NCBI GenBank assembly: GCA_016508695.1
Contig: VNKQ01000004.1
Coordinates: 992,001 to 1,056,000 of the forward strand
Origin: Hyphodiscus hymeniophilus
Lineage: Eukaryota > Ascomycota > Leotiomycetes > Helotiales > Hyphodiscaceae
Direction of reading: 5' to 3'
Length of the DNA stretch: 64,000 bases
Within the stretch, counting starts at the first letter, position 1. Each line of letters begins with the position of its first letter. A program made the position numbers and the translations under genes. Shown piece after piece: positions 11,159 through 22,849 of this stretch. The notes below the pieces were generated by a model that saw nothing but the letters and a program-made list of their open reading frames with translations, had not been told where the DNA came from and searched no databases.

Positions 11159-13873
11159 TCAGAGCTCCTCGCCAAACTCCTCATCCAGGGGCTTAAGGTT
11201 TGGTCCACCTTCCATCGTTATCAATGGGCGCCTTACGAAGCATGTGAATATCCTGTTCGCGTCCGGCCCTATCTTATCTCTGTGCATCACGACACTTCTG
11301 ACGAGTTTCCCTAGGATCTTCTGTAACTTGACGGCCGTGTAAGAAGTATCTGCCAGCTGGAAAGCGGTTTCCTGGAATGCTTCTGCGGTCTCCAGTGCCG
11401 GGTCACCAGACTCAACGATGCGGGCCGGACGAAGCCTGAGCTCTCCTCTCCTTCCGCCAGCTTTACCAGCTTCAATTGATGTGTAAAGGAGACGCCAGCC
11501 CTTGAAACCCATTGATATAGTCTTCCGAATCTCAAGGCCGGTAAACAAGTATTCGACGTTCTGATTTTCCTTCAGAACTTTGTCTGATCCCAGTAGTCCG
11601 AAGGCATCCTTGTTGCATATGTGAGATGCAATGGGGATCATCAGGGACGGTGGAGTTTGTAATCCTCCACGCGAGTAATCGAGAGTCAGGTTCGATGCTG
11701 CTAGAAAGTTCGCAATCCACGGGGGTAATCTTCGTCGGTTGTAATATAATCTCGATGTTGTTATCTGCTGGAAGCGGATATCCATTGGAGAATCCGGGAG
11801 CATCAGATCAGAATTCTCGGTCGAATGGATAGCGTGTACAAAATCCAATTCCATTAATCTGGTTCTAGGGTCGACAGCAAAGCGCATCTCAATGGGCGGG
11901 AATGCGGAGCGAGCTGCGCTGCCTATGGGAACCTGCTCACCAGAAGGGGAGAAAAAAGGATTTGGTAGAAATTTCATGATGATGCTTTCACTAGCCTGTT
12001 TATCGGAGGCAGAAGCAGAGGCTAAGAGTCGCGATATCCCGGGTATAGAGGTCGAAAAGGACCGAGTTGCATCCGCAAATGAAGGGTCTTTTGGCGAATC
12101 CTTGGCAGGCAATTGAGACTGATCATAGAGAACGGCGCCCATAAGAGCCGATGATTGAACGTTGATCTCGTCTGACCAGATAGCAACACCTGCAGGTGGT
12201 GGAACTCGGGGCTTCGCCCTTTGAGTTGTCGCAGGCATTTTGCGGGAACCGTTCTCAACTTCGTGTTGGGTTTCTAAGCCGTTTGAAGTATCCCGTTGTG
12301 CGTCCACCGTGATTCTGTCTGCCCCTGATGATTTTGTTGCTTTATCTTCGACACCGGTGTCCCTTGAAATGGGTGTCACCCATCTGGACCATTGACCCAG
12401 CCTTTCCCGCCATGCAAGCCCTTCAATCAATGGATACTTGACAAATCTTGCCTTGACAGTATGAGATGTATCTTTGAGGCCAACCCTGCTTATCTCTCTA
12501 TCCGGTAAGTTGATAGACGAAATAGCTAGGCGTCGTGCTACATCAGACTTCGTAGAAAATTTGGTATTGGCATTAGAATTCAGAGAGGCGATGAGAAGCT
12601 ATGGCCGTTAGCCAGAGTCTAAACATACACAATGCAACATACCGAGCCCTGCGATGTTTTCTGAATCTTAGTATCTGTAAGACGGGCTAGTTGTTTGACC
12701 ACTAATTCATCAAAGTGTGTGTTAGCCCACTTGCTAAAGTTGGACTGCTCTTTCTTCGACTGTGGCATTAGACTGTTCAATGGAAGTTCGAGTCGATGAA
12801 TGGGCTTCAGTTCTTCTTCAAGCGACTCAACAATACTGTAACTTTTGGTGCGTGTCGATGTTATGCGAATAGCATTTCGGGAACGCTTGGCGTCGGTCGA
12901 CTTGAATATTTCAAGCCTTTCCTCGGTCTCAAAAATGTAGGTCGAGTGCAACTTGTCCAAAGCAGATCTCCTGCCACCTACAACATAGGTCAGCCTCGGT
13001 AAATATAACCGGACCAAACATCTCACCGAGTAAAAGATCCAAGTCTTGAGGCTTCACCTCAACCTCGATCTGCCCAATACCCTCTTCTACGAAAGGAAGC
13101 TCCACCTTCCAGCACTCCCGCAATATGCGAAGAACCAGACGCTGTTTCGTCGTATAAGATGGCAGGTCATAACCTCTTAGGTGGTCGCTGTCGAGAGGAG
13201 CTTCGGAACCCGATATGCCAGGTATCCAAGGTGAGATGCGAACGGCAAGAGACGAAGTAACAGGACTGAGATCGTCCAGGTCCTTTTCCCGGTAATTCTG
13301 GAGATATTTTGCAAGTTGTGACACCGTGAATCCATTCTGTAGCCCTGTAAGAAGCTCACTGAATTGCTCTCTTGTCTCTGGGCGGCGACCATCAGTGGGT
13401 CGGAACTCGTTGATATTCCTCACAACTTCTTCCCAGCCAACCAACCCCCTTTCTTCGTCCAACCGCGCCAGTATATCAACCTCTTGTTTGGTTTCAGCAC
13501 TCTCCTCGTATCGATAGTTATGATAGTTGTTGATTTTCGAGTCACGAAGGACTATAACATCGGCCTTTTCACCAAGAACATCAATACTCAATCTCTCCCG
13601 ATTCTCTCGCAGTTGTTGCCCCGAAAATCCGTATAGTTTTCCTAGCGGAAACTCGGATACATGTTTAGACAGACTTAAAGGACGTCTCGAGAGTTTCAAA
13701 GGTCGCTTGAGGGGCGCATGAAATCCTTCATCGTCCTCGGGATCATCTGGAACCACTTCCGATCCAGCGGAACCTGTGTAGGAGGATATAGAGGCAATTC
13801 GGGGTTTGGAAGGCGCGGAAAGCCTCGCCAGGCGGTTCTGACATCTCAAACATATGTGCGGACGGGCAATCAT
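11159..13873 (-). CDS. SLS1: Sls1-like mitochondrial inner-membrane regulator
   Basis: Three exons (13873-13027, 12977-12643, 12598-11159) join in phase to 873 residues. The start MIARPHICLRCQNRLARL is an arginine-rich presequence typical of matrix import. An in-frame upstream Met would add 21 residues without a better presequence. The first third carries the block VLRDSKINNYHNYRY and RPETREQFSELL, which I recognise from the fungal Sls1 family. In yeast, Sls1 couples mitochondrial transcripts to the translation machinery at the inner membrane. No strong membrane helix is evident from reading. The rest of the protein is poorly conserved in this family, which fits. Introns are 45-50 bp. It is convergent with the Rds1-like gene and divergent from NSE3 across about 240 bp. 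Confidence 0.82.
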
Positions 13874-14110
13874 GTATGCGACTGATTGCGTTGTTCTTGT
13901 GTCAAGTTCGGACATGAGACTGGAAATATTCCCCAAGACATCGAAGCCGAAGTTTTCCCAGCCGAAACCTTAAATCGCGTCTCACTCGATCGTCGCGCAT
14001 GCACAGCTAGGGGAATACAAGACTAATGAGAAGATAGCCCCAACCCAAAAGTAGTTGAGATCACAAACAAGGTCTCCAAACAATTCTACAGTACTCAAGT
14101 TTGTATCAAA

Positions 14111-15248
14111 ATGCCTTCAACATCACGCAGACATCACCAGGTAAGATCACTCATCTAGATGAAGCGCATTATCTTCTTAACACGATCCAGGCCGAGGAAG
14201 AGGAAGAGGAAGAGGAGTCAGAAGAGGAACACACCCAAAACAACAAAAGACGCCGACGGCAGCCAGCGGAAGAAGAAAGCGATGAGGAGGAGGCCCTCGA
14301 GGAGGTACCAGAGGAAATGGATGTCGACGGAGACGAGGCAGACTCTCAAGACCAAGTTGTGAAAAAGCTCGTAAGATATGCTTTGGCATGCGAATATCAA
14401 AGAGTCCCTATAAAGAGAGCGAATATCACCGAGAAAGGTTGGTGCTGTGGGGCTTGCATATATTTGGGCTGATCTGAGATAGTTATGTCAAAACAACGGG
14501 TGCCTTTCAAACGGGTGTTCGAACTTGCGCAGATGCAACTCAAGCATGTTTTTGGCATGCAGATGGTAGAGCTGCCCGGAAAAGAGAAGTTCACGCTGAA
14601 GGAAAGAAGAGGTAGGACTCCCCTCCCATCACAAGATCACGTCTAAACCCCGCAGCTGCACAAAAGACAAAAGGAGCCTCGAAAACATCTACCTCCTGGA
14701 TTCTCACCACCATCCTCCCATCCCAATACCGAAACCCCGCGATAGTCCCACCAGCGCCCATCAGTTCCACCTCCGAAGAAGCTGCCTACATTGCGCTCTG
14801 CACAGTCATCGTCGCCGTCATCCAATTAAATCCGACAAACTCCATCCCAGACCATAAGCTCGTCCGCTATTTGAACCGCATGAATGCCGCTGAAAATATG
14901 CCAATGGACAAAACAGCAAATGTGTTGTCAAAGATGCAGAGACAGGGCTATATTGTCAAGACTGTGGATAGGTCGGGGGATGATGAGACGATTGATTGGA
15001 GAGTAGGTCCAAGGGGCAAGGTCGAAATTGGGAACAGGGGTATAGAAGGGCTGGTGAAGGCTGTGTATGGTGAGGCGCCGCCAGAGGATTTGCAGTCGAG
15101 GATCGATCGGAGTTTGGGTATGGACATTGCTAGGGGACGTGGGGAAGATGAAGGAGAGGAAGCGGAGGACGAACCCGAGCCCGAGGCTGAACAGAGTGGA
15201 GGTCCGAGTAGACGGAGATCTAGGAGGAGAAACGCCGATGATGATTAA
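14111..15248 (+). CDS. NSE3: Nse3/MAGE-domain subunit of the SMC5/6 complex
   Basis: Four exons (14111-14140, 14191-14437, 14483-14611, 14656-15248) give 332 residues. The N-terminal 60 residues are acidic, with eight glutamates in a row encoded by a GAG/GAA tract. The MAGE homology region follows: VRYALACEYQRVPIKRANI, FELAQMQLKHVFGMQMVEL, then LVRYLNRMNAAENMPM and a winged-helix ending in GYIVKTVDR. This matches the two winged-helix units of Nse3, which pairs with the Nse1 RING protein in the SMC5/6 complex for DNA repair and chromosome maintenance in the nucleus. The C-terminus is acidic, then Arg-rich (PSRRRSRRR), plausibly nuclear targeting. All three introns are 44-50 bp. Confidence 0.88.
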
Positions 15249-15764
15249 ATAAATGAAGTTCATCACTTGAGTCTGTAGTTTCGTCGTGTTACAAACAGCA
15301 AAGCCGGTTCACTCAAAAAGTAAGGTATGTGCACCAGCCATTTCAGTATATTACCGAACATTGCCTCGGTGGAAGAAGCTGTGATGAATGGTTCGTCCTG
15401 TGCCAGCTTCGAGCAAGCGTGTGAGTGAAAAAAAACCAGAGTTTAAGCCCATTTGCTGTTTGACACGGTGTATTCCACTTGGAGTCAAAAGGGACCATGA
15501 TAGGGATTGTTTGAAATGACCAAAGACGCAACCTGAAACAACCAATTTGGATGCATTTGCTACAGAGAACCAGTAAGGATTTCCGTGGAGGCTATCTATG
15601 CTTAGTGCCTCTTCGGGCTCTGAGAGCCAATCTCTCTATTGGCAACCTTATACCGTCACCCAAATGACAGTTGCTGCTCATGTCGTGTCTAGTCCTTCCA
15701 ACGCCAGACAGTATTCCTTCATCTCCATGAGACCGTCTTAGTGCTAGATCCGAATAAGTCCTCC
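15249..15764. other. Convergent 3' flanks of NSE3 and SF3b10
   Basis: About 0.5 kb with no gene recognised. Short frames here continue SF3b10 antisense sequence or are chance. Confidence 0.6.
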
Positions 15765-16234
15765 TCAATCCTGAACCTCCGGAGGCTTGCCAACAGGCTG
15801 TATCATTTTCTTCACCAATTTTCATTAGCCCTGATCATGTCCATCATACAACACTTGCACTAACCTCGATCATCTGTGCTCTGACCTTCTCTCTGCAATC
15901 TCCCATACCAATAGACATATAGCTCAAAAGCGGTGGATGTCCCACATAGCTGGCGTAGCTGTCTCTCTGAATGTTTGACGTCCACTCAAATTTGGTAGTG
16001 TCTGCATGGCCGGTACCTACGTAGCGGGCTTGGAGCTGCTCGAGCTGTTGCTGGGCACGAAGCTTGTCTGCCTATAATGCACACGTTAGCATTTTGAATC
16101 GCAAAAAAGGCCGGGCATTGGTGTGAGGAAGCAGAAAAAGCGGTAGAGATTGCGCCGTCTGGGTTCGGGTACTGCTTTGAAGATTTGAAAGCCATAATAC
16201 TGTGTTTGTATTTGATACATGAATGACATACCAT
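15765..16234 (-). CDS. SF3B5: Splicing factor 3b subunit 5 (SF3b10/Ysf3)
   Basis: Three coding exons (16234-16232, 16071-15865, 15809-15765) give 84 residues, the family size (human 86). The diagnostic core YVGTGHADTTKFEW and YASYVGH is present. The protein is a small scaffold of the SF3b particle of the U2 snRNP, which helps hold the branch site. The first coding exon is only the ATG, followed at once by GTATGT and a 160-bp intron; the second exon then begins ADKLRAQQQLEQLQ. The last intron has a good branch point (GGCTAATG), and the final exon encodes KMIQPVGKPPEVQD. The gene is divergent from the MYND-like gene across 250 bp. Confidence 0.93.
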
Positions 16235-16484
16235 GTTTATGTTTTGGGAGACCTCTGTCCGATAAGCTGTTTGTTCTAGGTGAGGAGTCGTAGCAAAGTC
16301 GTTGCAATTCAAATCAGCCAGATTTGGAAAGGCGTTCTCGGCGAAACCTTCTTCCGTCGGGCACTTCGAACAAGATCTTGCATGAGAACGCTCTGTCAAC
16401 ACCACAAGTCAATACTATCAACGTAAAGAGGTAAGCTTGATACTTCGATGTGAAGGCTCAAGTCTCGCTCACTCGTATGTGAAT

Positions 16485-18003
16485 ATGGAGTAAGTACCTC
16501 CGCCTGTGTTCTTTCCTCCCGGTCGTCAATAAAGGCGAGGCTGAATTGTAGCCTTGCTATCCTTACAGAGACTCATGGCTACTTGGAAGATGTTTACAAT
16601 CTCAAAAATATCTCCTTTCAGTACAAACAATAGCTTACTTTCGAAAGGGATATTCAATTCCAACACCGGCCATCCTCCAATACGTCCAATGCCCGTCACT
16701 TCCCCCTCTCCCTGGATCAGCGTCTCATCCAAGGAGACCGTTACCGCGAAGCTGGCGAAGAACTAGATGCTACCCTTCGCGACATTGAACGAGTATCCAA
16801 GCTTCGAGTCCACACCGGTGGCCCAAATTGCGATCCCTGCGCCGAGAAGAACCTTCGCATCAAACAAGCCTTCTACAGATACTACCTTGGGAATGACCCC
16901 GGGCGGTGGGACGAAAAGTCCATACACAGTGTGGAGACTATGGACTACTTCAGCTTCCCCACCTTTGAGCTGGATATCATCCATCAGCGTTACAAAAGCG
17001 AGCTGAGGGACCATCTTAGAAATGACATGTGCCTTGTCCTACCAGACGACACGAAGGAGGTCGCCGATCAAAAAATGAGAATGGAGCGTTCTTTACGCGA
17101 TTCGCCAATAGAGAATGCTCTTTTGAGGGGGTTCCAAGAGAAGATCAATCGCCTGGCTGCCATGCCAGGTGTGGACGGTCATGTCACAAGTAACAACATG
17201 GACGATCCTACACACCCTGCTGGCTTTATCGTTCGTCTCCAAGGGGCTAAGACTATTGAAGAGCGAGCAGCCCTCTACATTGCGTACTACTGTACAGCAT
17301 TTCCTGATGATAACCCACAACAACGCAACTTGAAGACAAAGTACGCCAAGCATTTTGAGTCGGGAATGTCGCATGATACTGTGCTGGCAATGTGGAAGGC
17401 AGAATCCGAGGAAGCCAGAAAAAAACAACTGGGCGTAGAACAGCAGAGATTATCCGAGTTAAAGTACGCACAAAGTGCGCATTTGAAGGCCAAGCAGAAG
17501 AAGATAATGATGGAGGATGCCAAAATGAAGGAAGGCATCGCTTGTGTTGTGGATTGCAGTCTGCCAGGCTGCGACAGGCAGATGGACAAGAGCAAATTGG
17601 AGGTCATTGAATGCGCGATTTGCGATTGGCTGAGTGGAAAGAGTGATCATAGGAGCCATACTTATTATTGCTCCCAGGACCATAACGATGAAGACTTTGT
17701 GAGTATCTGGAACTCCCTTGTGAATGACGATGATCTGACATTGTATAGTATGAACATGACCGACACTACCATGGCTGTAGCATGGGCGATCAGTGCTACT
17801 ACTTGATGGATGTACCTGAGTTGGAAGGTTGCGGTATTTGCTCGGATTGCTTAAGGAATGATATGGTGAGCTTCTTCTGCTCGCAGGAATGTTATTCGCA
17901 GACACATCGAGATGATATGCACTATGATGGAGGAGAAGTTGGAGGGTTTCTCAGATTTCAACCTGTACCAGGTCTGGAACTAATTCCATCCATGGCATCA
18001 TGA
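16485..18003 (+). CDS. MYND-like zinc-binding protein with an in-frame TAG
   Basis: My model has exons 16485-16489 (ATGGA), 16552-17698 and 17749-18003, giving 468 codons. The start is supported by GTAAGT directly after ATGGA and by acceptor TTGTAG, which place MDLAILTETHGYLEDVY in the long frame. A TAG at 16631-16633 interrupts that frame after QYKQ. It is either a nonsense change or lies in a 42-bp in-phase intron (16592-16633) with a weak GTTTAC donor. The middle is helical and charged. From about residue 337 there are two cysteine/histidine clusters: CSLPGC with CAIC and YYCSQDH, then CGICSDC with FFCSQEC. These resemble MYND-type fingers, which mediate protein contacts. No enzymatic domain was seen. 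Confidence 0.7.
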
Positions 18004-19176
18004 ACGGAGTAATCGGGGAAGACTCGTCAAATGATGGCAATTCAGACCTGTCCTCAAAACATACTTGCCGATCCATTTTGAGATGGCCTGTATTGAGGTT
18101 CAAGGATTCGTTTTGGCGCCGGTATTTTCTGGTGAACTGCCTAAAGAAGTAAATGCTCCCTTCTGTCTGTCTCCAGTCCCGTCGCTGTCAGTGTCACGTG
18201 CCCTGTCAATGTCTCTCTCATGATCCCTCGCTTTCCTTAAGCAATCTGTGAAACTCCTCCTATTTGAAAGTCTGTCCCTCAAGAGCACACACTGTGCGCC
18301 AAGGAGCCTAGAGATCCTCAATCAGACACCACCATTTTTGGTCTTGCCTGTAACCACTGGCTGCTGCTTTCCTTTTATGGTGTAGCTTGGACTCTACAGA
18401 GGTTCTGAGTGTCAAAGTCCAGCAAATACAGCAACTACCGGCGGAGGAACTTCTGAAGAAGGAAAAAACCGTCCGTCAAAAGTAATATTGAAGGTGTTGA
18501 AGGGTATTTGACTTTGCAACAAATGAAGCACCTCATACATAAGAAACACCCACCATGATCCATGGCCCTCTTATTCAAAAAGGCAGTTGTTGGATGGGCG
18601 CCGCAACTTGCAAGCGACTCGATCCTTTGTCCGTTGGCTACTGGGAATACTGGAATCCGAATCCCAAAGCCATTTGATTCGCCTCTTGCTGTGAATGCCA
18701 GAATCCTTTGCCTCCGCTCACAGTCACCAATGACTCCCCCACCGTATCGCATTTCTACGTATTTATGAGCTTGCGGTGATAATCTCCTGACGATGACTCG
18801 TACGGACAGAAAGGGAAGGTTAGGGAATCGAGAATGAATGACGTTACCTATGGAGGATGGATGTGAAGCGGGGCAAAACCAAGCAGAAAACCCTAGGCAC
18901 CGTTGATTGGCTCGGCAAAGCCTCGACTCCCAGTATACGCTAAGGACTCTAGCTCAGAAAGGCTTTCCTTATTACCCCCTCCATCTTCTTGAAAAATTTC
19001 GAACTTCGTCGCACATACCCCGATTCAAGCAATCACCTCTGTGCAGTAAGTCCATTCTGTCCTCGAGACTTCACCAGCAAAGGCTTATCACTTACATACT
19101 TCATCTAGATTCAACTTTCTTTTCGAAGAACAACAAAAATAACACACAAACCGTCAATAATCCCACAACCGCAACC
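18004..19176. other. Promoter and leader region of EF-1alpha
   Basis: No recognisable protein. A 105-codon minus frame (18435-18752) has no family resemblance. From about 18900 the sequence is a transcribed leader with pyrimidine-rich stretches, ending in an intron described separately. Confidence 0.55.
19046..19108 (+). promoter_or_regulatory. Intron in the 5' untranslated leader of EF-1alpha
   Basis: GTAAGT at 19046 and CATCTAG ending at 19108 bound a 63-bp pyrimidine-rich intron about 70 bp before the ATG. A leader intron of this kind is common in fungal translation-factor genes and often raises expression. This is inferred from splice signals only. Confidence 0.6.
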
Positions 19177-21179
19177 ATGGGGTGAGTCAAATATCAGCCT
19201 TCGTGCCATCGCGATGTCAACATCATCGTCGTCGTACATCTGCTATATATCTTAATGGATTGTATACTGACTGCTCATCGTTTTGCAGTAAGGAAAAGAT
19301 GCACATCAACGTGGTCGTTATCGGCCACGTCGATTCTGGAAAGTCCACCACCACCGGTAAGCATCCTTCGACCCTCCATCAACAACCTTATCGACCATCT
19401 TCTCATACACACATACAGGCCATTTGATCTACAAGTGCGGTGGAATCGACAAGCGTACCATCGAGAAGTTCGAGAAGGTAAGGATTCGCACTCTTTTCAT
19501 CTTGCCTTTCCGTCTTATCGCGAAATTGCCCCTCGGTGGGGTATTCACTCGCTTGCCACAATCAATACTTTTTGCGCCCGAGCGTTTTGGCCAGCACAAC
19601 TACTGCGTCAGAATTGATGCCCAACAACATCAATCATTATTTTGTTCAATCATCATGCTGACTTCAAAATTAGGAAGCTGCCGAGTTGGGCAAGGGTTCT
19701 TTCAAGTATGCTTGGGTTCTTGACAAACTAAAGGCCGAGCGTGAACGTGGTATCACCATCGATATCGCTCTCTGGAAGTTCGAGACCCCCAAGTACTATG
19801 TCACTGTCATCGGTATGTTTGCTGCTTCAAAATGGAATTTGCACTCTCTAACTCGTCGCAGACGCCCCTGGTCACCGTGATTTCATCAAGAACATGATCA
19901 CAGGTACCTCCCAGGCTGATTGCGCCGTTCTCATCATTGCTGCCGGTACTGGTGAGTTCGAGGCTGGTATCTCCAAGGATGGCCAGACTCGTGAGCACGC
20001 TCTCCTCGCCTATACCCTCGGTGTTAAGCAACTCATCGTCGCCATCAACAAGATGGACACCACCAAGTGGTCCGAGGCCCGTTACCAGGAGATTATCAAG
20101 GAGACATCCAGCTTCATCAAGAAGGTCGGATACAACCCCAAAGCTGTTGCCTTCGTCCCCATCTCCGGATTCAACGGCGACAACATGATCGACAACTCCC
20201 CCAACTGCCCATGGTACAAGGGCTGGGAGAAGGAAACCAAGGCTGGCAAGTCTTCCGGCAAGACCCTTCTCGAGGCCATCGATGCCATCGACCCTCCTTC
20301 CCGTCCTACCGATAAGCCCCTCCGTCTCCCTCTTCAGGATGTCTACAAGATTGGTGGTATTGGCACGGTGCCCGTCGGTCGTGTTGAGACTGGTGTCATC
20401 AAGGCCGGTATGGTCGTCACCTTCGCCCCCGCTGGTGGTAAGTAACGCTTCATTCCTGCACAACTGATTTCATTCTGACCCCATCACAGTCACCACTGAA
20501 GTCAAGTCCGTCGAGATGCATCACGAGCAGCTTGTTGAGGGTCTTCCAGGAGACAACGTTGGCTTCAACGTCAAGAACGTCTCCGTCAAGGAAATCCGTC
20601 GTGGTAACGTTGCTGGTGACTCCAAGAACGACCCCCCCAAGGCTGCCGAGTCTTTCAACGCTCAGGTCATCGTTCTTAACCACCCTGGTCAAGTCGGTGC
20701 TGGTTACGCTCCAGTCCTTGATTGCCACACTGCCCACATCGCCTGCAAGTTCTCTGAGATCTTGGAGAAGATTGATCGTCGTACCGGAAAATCTATCGAG
20801 AACGCCCCCAAGTTCATCAAGTCTGGTGATGCTGCCATCGTGAAGATGGTTCCATCCAAGCCTATGTGTGTTGAGGCCTTCACTGACTACCCTCCTCTTG
20901 GACGTTTCGCTGTTCGTGACATGAGACAAACTGTTGCTGTCGGTGTTATCAAGGTATGCTTTCAAATCCACTTCGATTGATGATTAATGCTAATATTGTC
21001 TAGTCCGTCGAGAAGTCTGACAAGGGTTAGTTGAGCTCCGTCCACCCTCCATGAATACTGACTGAATACTCTCTTTCACAGCTGGCAAGGTCACCAAGGC
21101 CGCTGTTAAGGGTAAGCTTCCGTCCCTCCCTTTCATTCTTCAATTATTAACGTCCTTTCTAGCTGGTGCCAAGAAATAA
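19177..21179 (+). CDS. tef1: Translation elongation factor 1-alpha
   Basis: Nine coding exons (19177-19181, 19289-19356, 19419-19477, 19674-19812, 19862-20437, 20490-20953, 21004-21025, 21082-21111, 21163-21179) sum to 459 residues, the normal fungal length. GTPase motifs are intact: GHVDSGKS (residues 14-21), the switch-I RGITIDIALWKFET, DAPGHRDFIKNM and NKMD. Domains 2 and 3 follow and the lysine-rich tail (VTKAAVKAGAKK) is encoded by micro-exons. The protein delivers aminoacyl-tRNA to the ribosome in the cytoplasm. The first coding exon is five bases long. Codon use is highly biased to C-ending codons, as expected for a very abundant protein. Confidence 0.98.
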
Positions 21180-21673
21180 ACGGCTCGCCTCATTGCTCCC
21201 TCCTGGTTTCGACACTCGATCTCGATTGGCAACGATTGGAATCTTGGGAAGGAATTTTACTACATCATATTGCGCTCCTTTGTGTACCTTGGCATGATCT
21301 TTCCTATCTTTGTCGTTGGGCTTTCAATGATGATATGATCGGTATGGCGCGTGCTTCCTTGTTTGTTGGTCAACAAAGAGCTAGCAATAGAACAAATTCC
21401 TAGAAACTCATTAGCCAATGTGATTGCTTTTTCTGAAATCAACCCCACCAAATGTCATCGAAGATAATGGCTATGTGTCACCATGTCAACGAACACTTGA
21501 CTGTGATGTATCTTTTACGAGTTCCAACATGAGGACGCATGCGTGATCCGCGTTCTCGGGCATTAGTCTCTCTCAGATCTCAGCAGTCTCAGCCCTGGCA
21601 TTGCCGTTGTTCGCATACGACATTGTAAACAGTGAGGGGTACCAATTTGGGAGAAATTGGCCTGGAGGCACCT
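21180..21673. other. EF-1alpha 3' flank and upstream of the Ras-like remnant
   Basis: About 0.5 kb, nothing coding recognised. Confidence 0.6.
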
Positions 21674-22443
21674 ATGAGCAACAACCAGTATCATCTGGAG
21701 TCACGGAATAGGCATGCACCACCAAAAATAACTACCACCAAGATCCATACAGTGGGTATGACCGGCGCACCATCAATAGAAATCTTCCAGGATCCGCAAC
21801 TGCTTCCGCTTACTTGTGTATCCCACTTAATTGAAGCAACACCAAAAGCAATTGTTGTGAACGACGATGACCAAATGGCCTTAGGGAGACTTTTCTGGCA
21901 CATACCATACCACCATTTAGTCGTACTTGGAAATGAAGACTTTGGGAAAACAACTTTTAAATTACAAGTGAGTTCCACGGCAATCTTAAGGCTCCATCGA
22001 GCTAACTTTGACTTTGGTTCACTTTCCAGCATTTCGTTGAAACAGGTGATCTGATGATTGAGTATTCATGCTTAAATCAAGTCGTCATTGACCATGAGCG
22101 CTGTATGCTCAAGGTTCTCCACAATTTCGAACACGAAGAATACAGAGTGTTACTTCTCCAATATTTTCGTGAGGGTGAAGGATTTCTGCTAATGTATTCC
22201 ATTACTAAACGGGAATCCTTTACTAGTATTCAAGATTATCTCAATCAGATACAACGCGCGAAGGAAAACCAACGAGATTTTCGAAGCTTTCATACCATTC
22301 TCCTACAAACTACGTCCAGCAGACTCTATACTCTCCCATTATGTTGGTTGGGAACAAATATCCATAGACACAAAATGGAGTTACTCGAGCTGTCAAATAC
22401 ATCAAACATGCTCCAGTTGTTGCGCCTTGGAACCGCAAAGTAA
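21674..22443 (+). pseudogene. Degenerate Ras-family small GTPase
   Basis: Two exon-like blocks (21674-21967 and 22030-22443) join in phase across a 62-bp GTGAGT..CCAG intron. HHLVVLGNEDFGKTTFKLQ aligns with the Ras P-loop strand (GxxxxGKT kept). HFVETGDLMIEYS matches the switch-I region but has Met where the essential Thr35 should be. In switch II the DTAGQEEY motif has become HNFEHEEY, losing Gly60 and Gln61. EGFLLMYSITKRESF is a near-perfect Ras strand/helix block. The NKxD region PIMLVGNK survives only in another frame at 22335-22358, so the frame is broken after about 22280. A roughly 95-residue N-terminal extension is not Ras-like. It is most likely a decayed Ras paralogue; a divergent functional protein is less likely. 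Confidence 0.7.
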
Positions 22444-22849
22444 TCACGGACCTTCTTAGCCTCAACATAACAACTCGTTATTCCACAAAGGCAAAGCTTG
22501 TCTACTATTGCCACAACTGAATGTATTCGTACCCGTCCCTCCTATATGGATTGTACCACGGTACATGGTTGCCATACAGGTGAAGGCTCCCATATTCTGC
22601 AAGCGTACGACTCAAGACGTCGAACCTTGTTAAGGTATTAGTACAACTCAATCATCAACTCTTGACCAAAAAATCTGAAGCATATTGAACCAGCTTTTGA
22701 TGTAAAAGAGCGAATACTCTTATTAAATCCATGCCCAGTTCAAGTTCTTAATAATGACGGGGCTTAAATGCTAAAATGTTCTGACTGGTAGACAAGATGC
22801 GCGTCTAACGTTGAACTTGTAAACATACTTGTTTTTTATTTGAACTTGC
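22444..22849. other. Convergent spacer
   Basis: AT-rich 0.4 kb between the Ras-like remnant and the dioxygenase 3' end. No further Ras motifs were found here. Confidence 0.55.

Noticed and set aside
18435..18752. 105-codon minus frame with a CFLCMRCFICC stretch
   Set aside because: The clustered cysteines have no regular spacing, the frame is in the EF-1alpha promoter and no splice model extends it.
19807..20463. 218-codon and other long minus frames inside EF-1alpha
   Set aside because: These are antisense shadows produced by the strongly biased codons of EF-1alpha.
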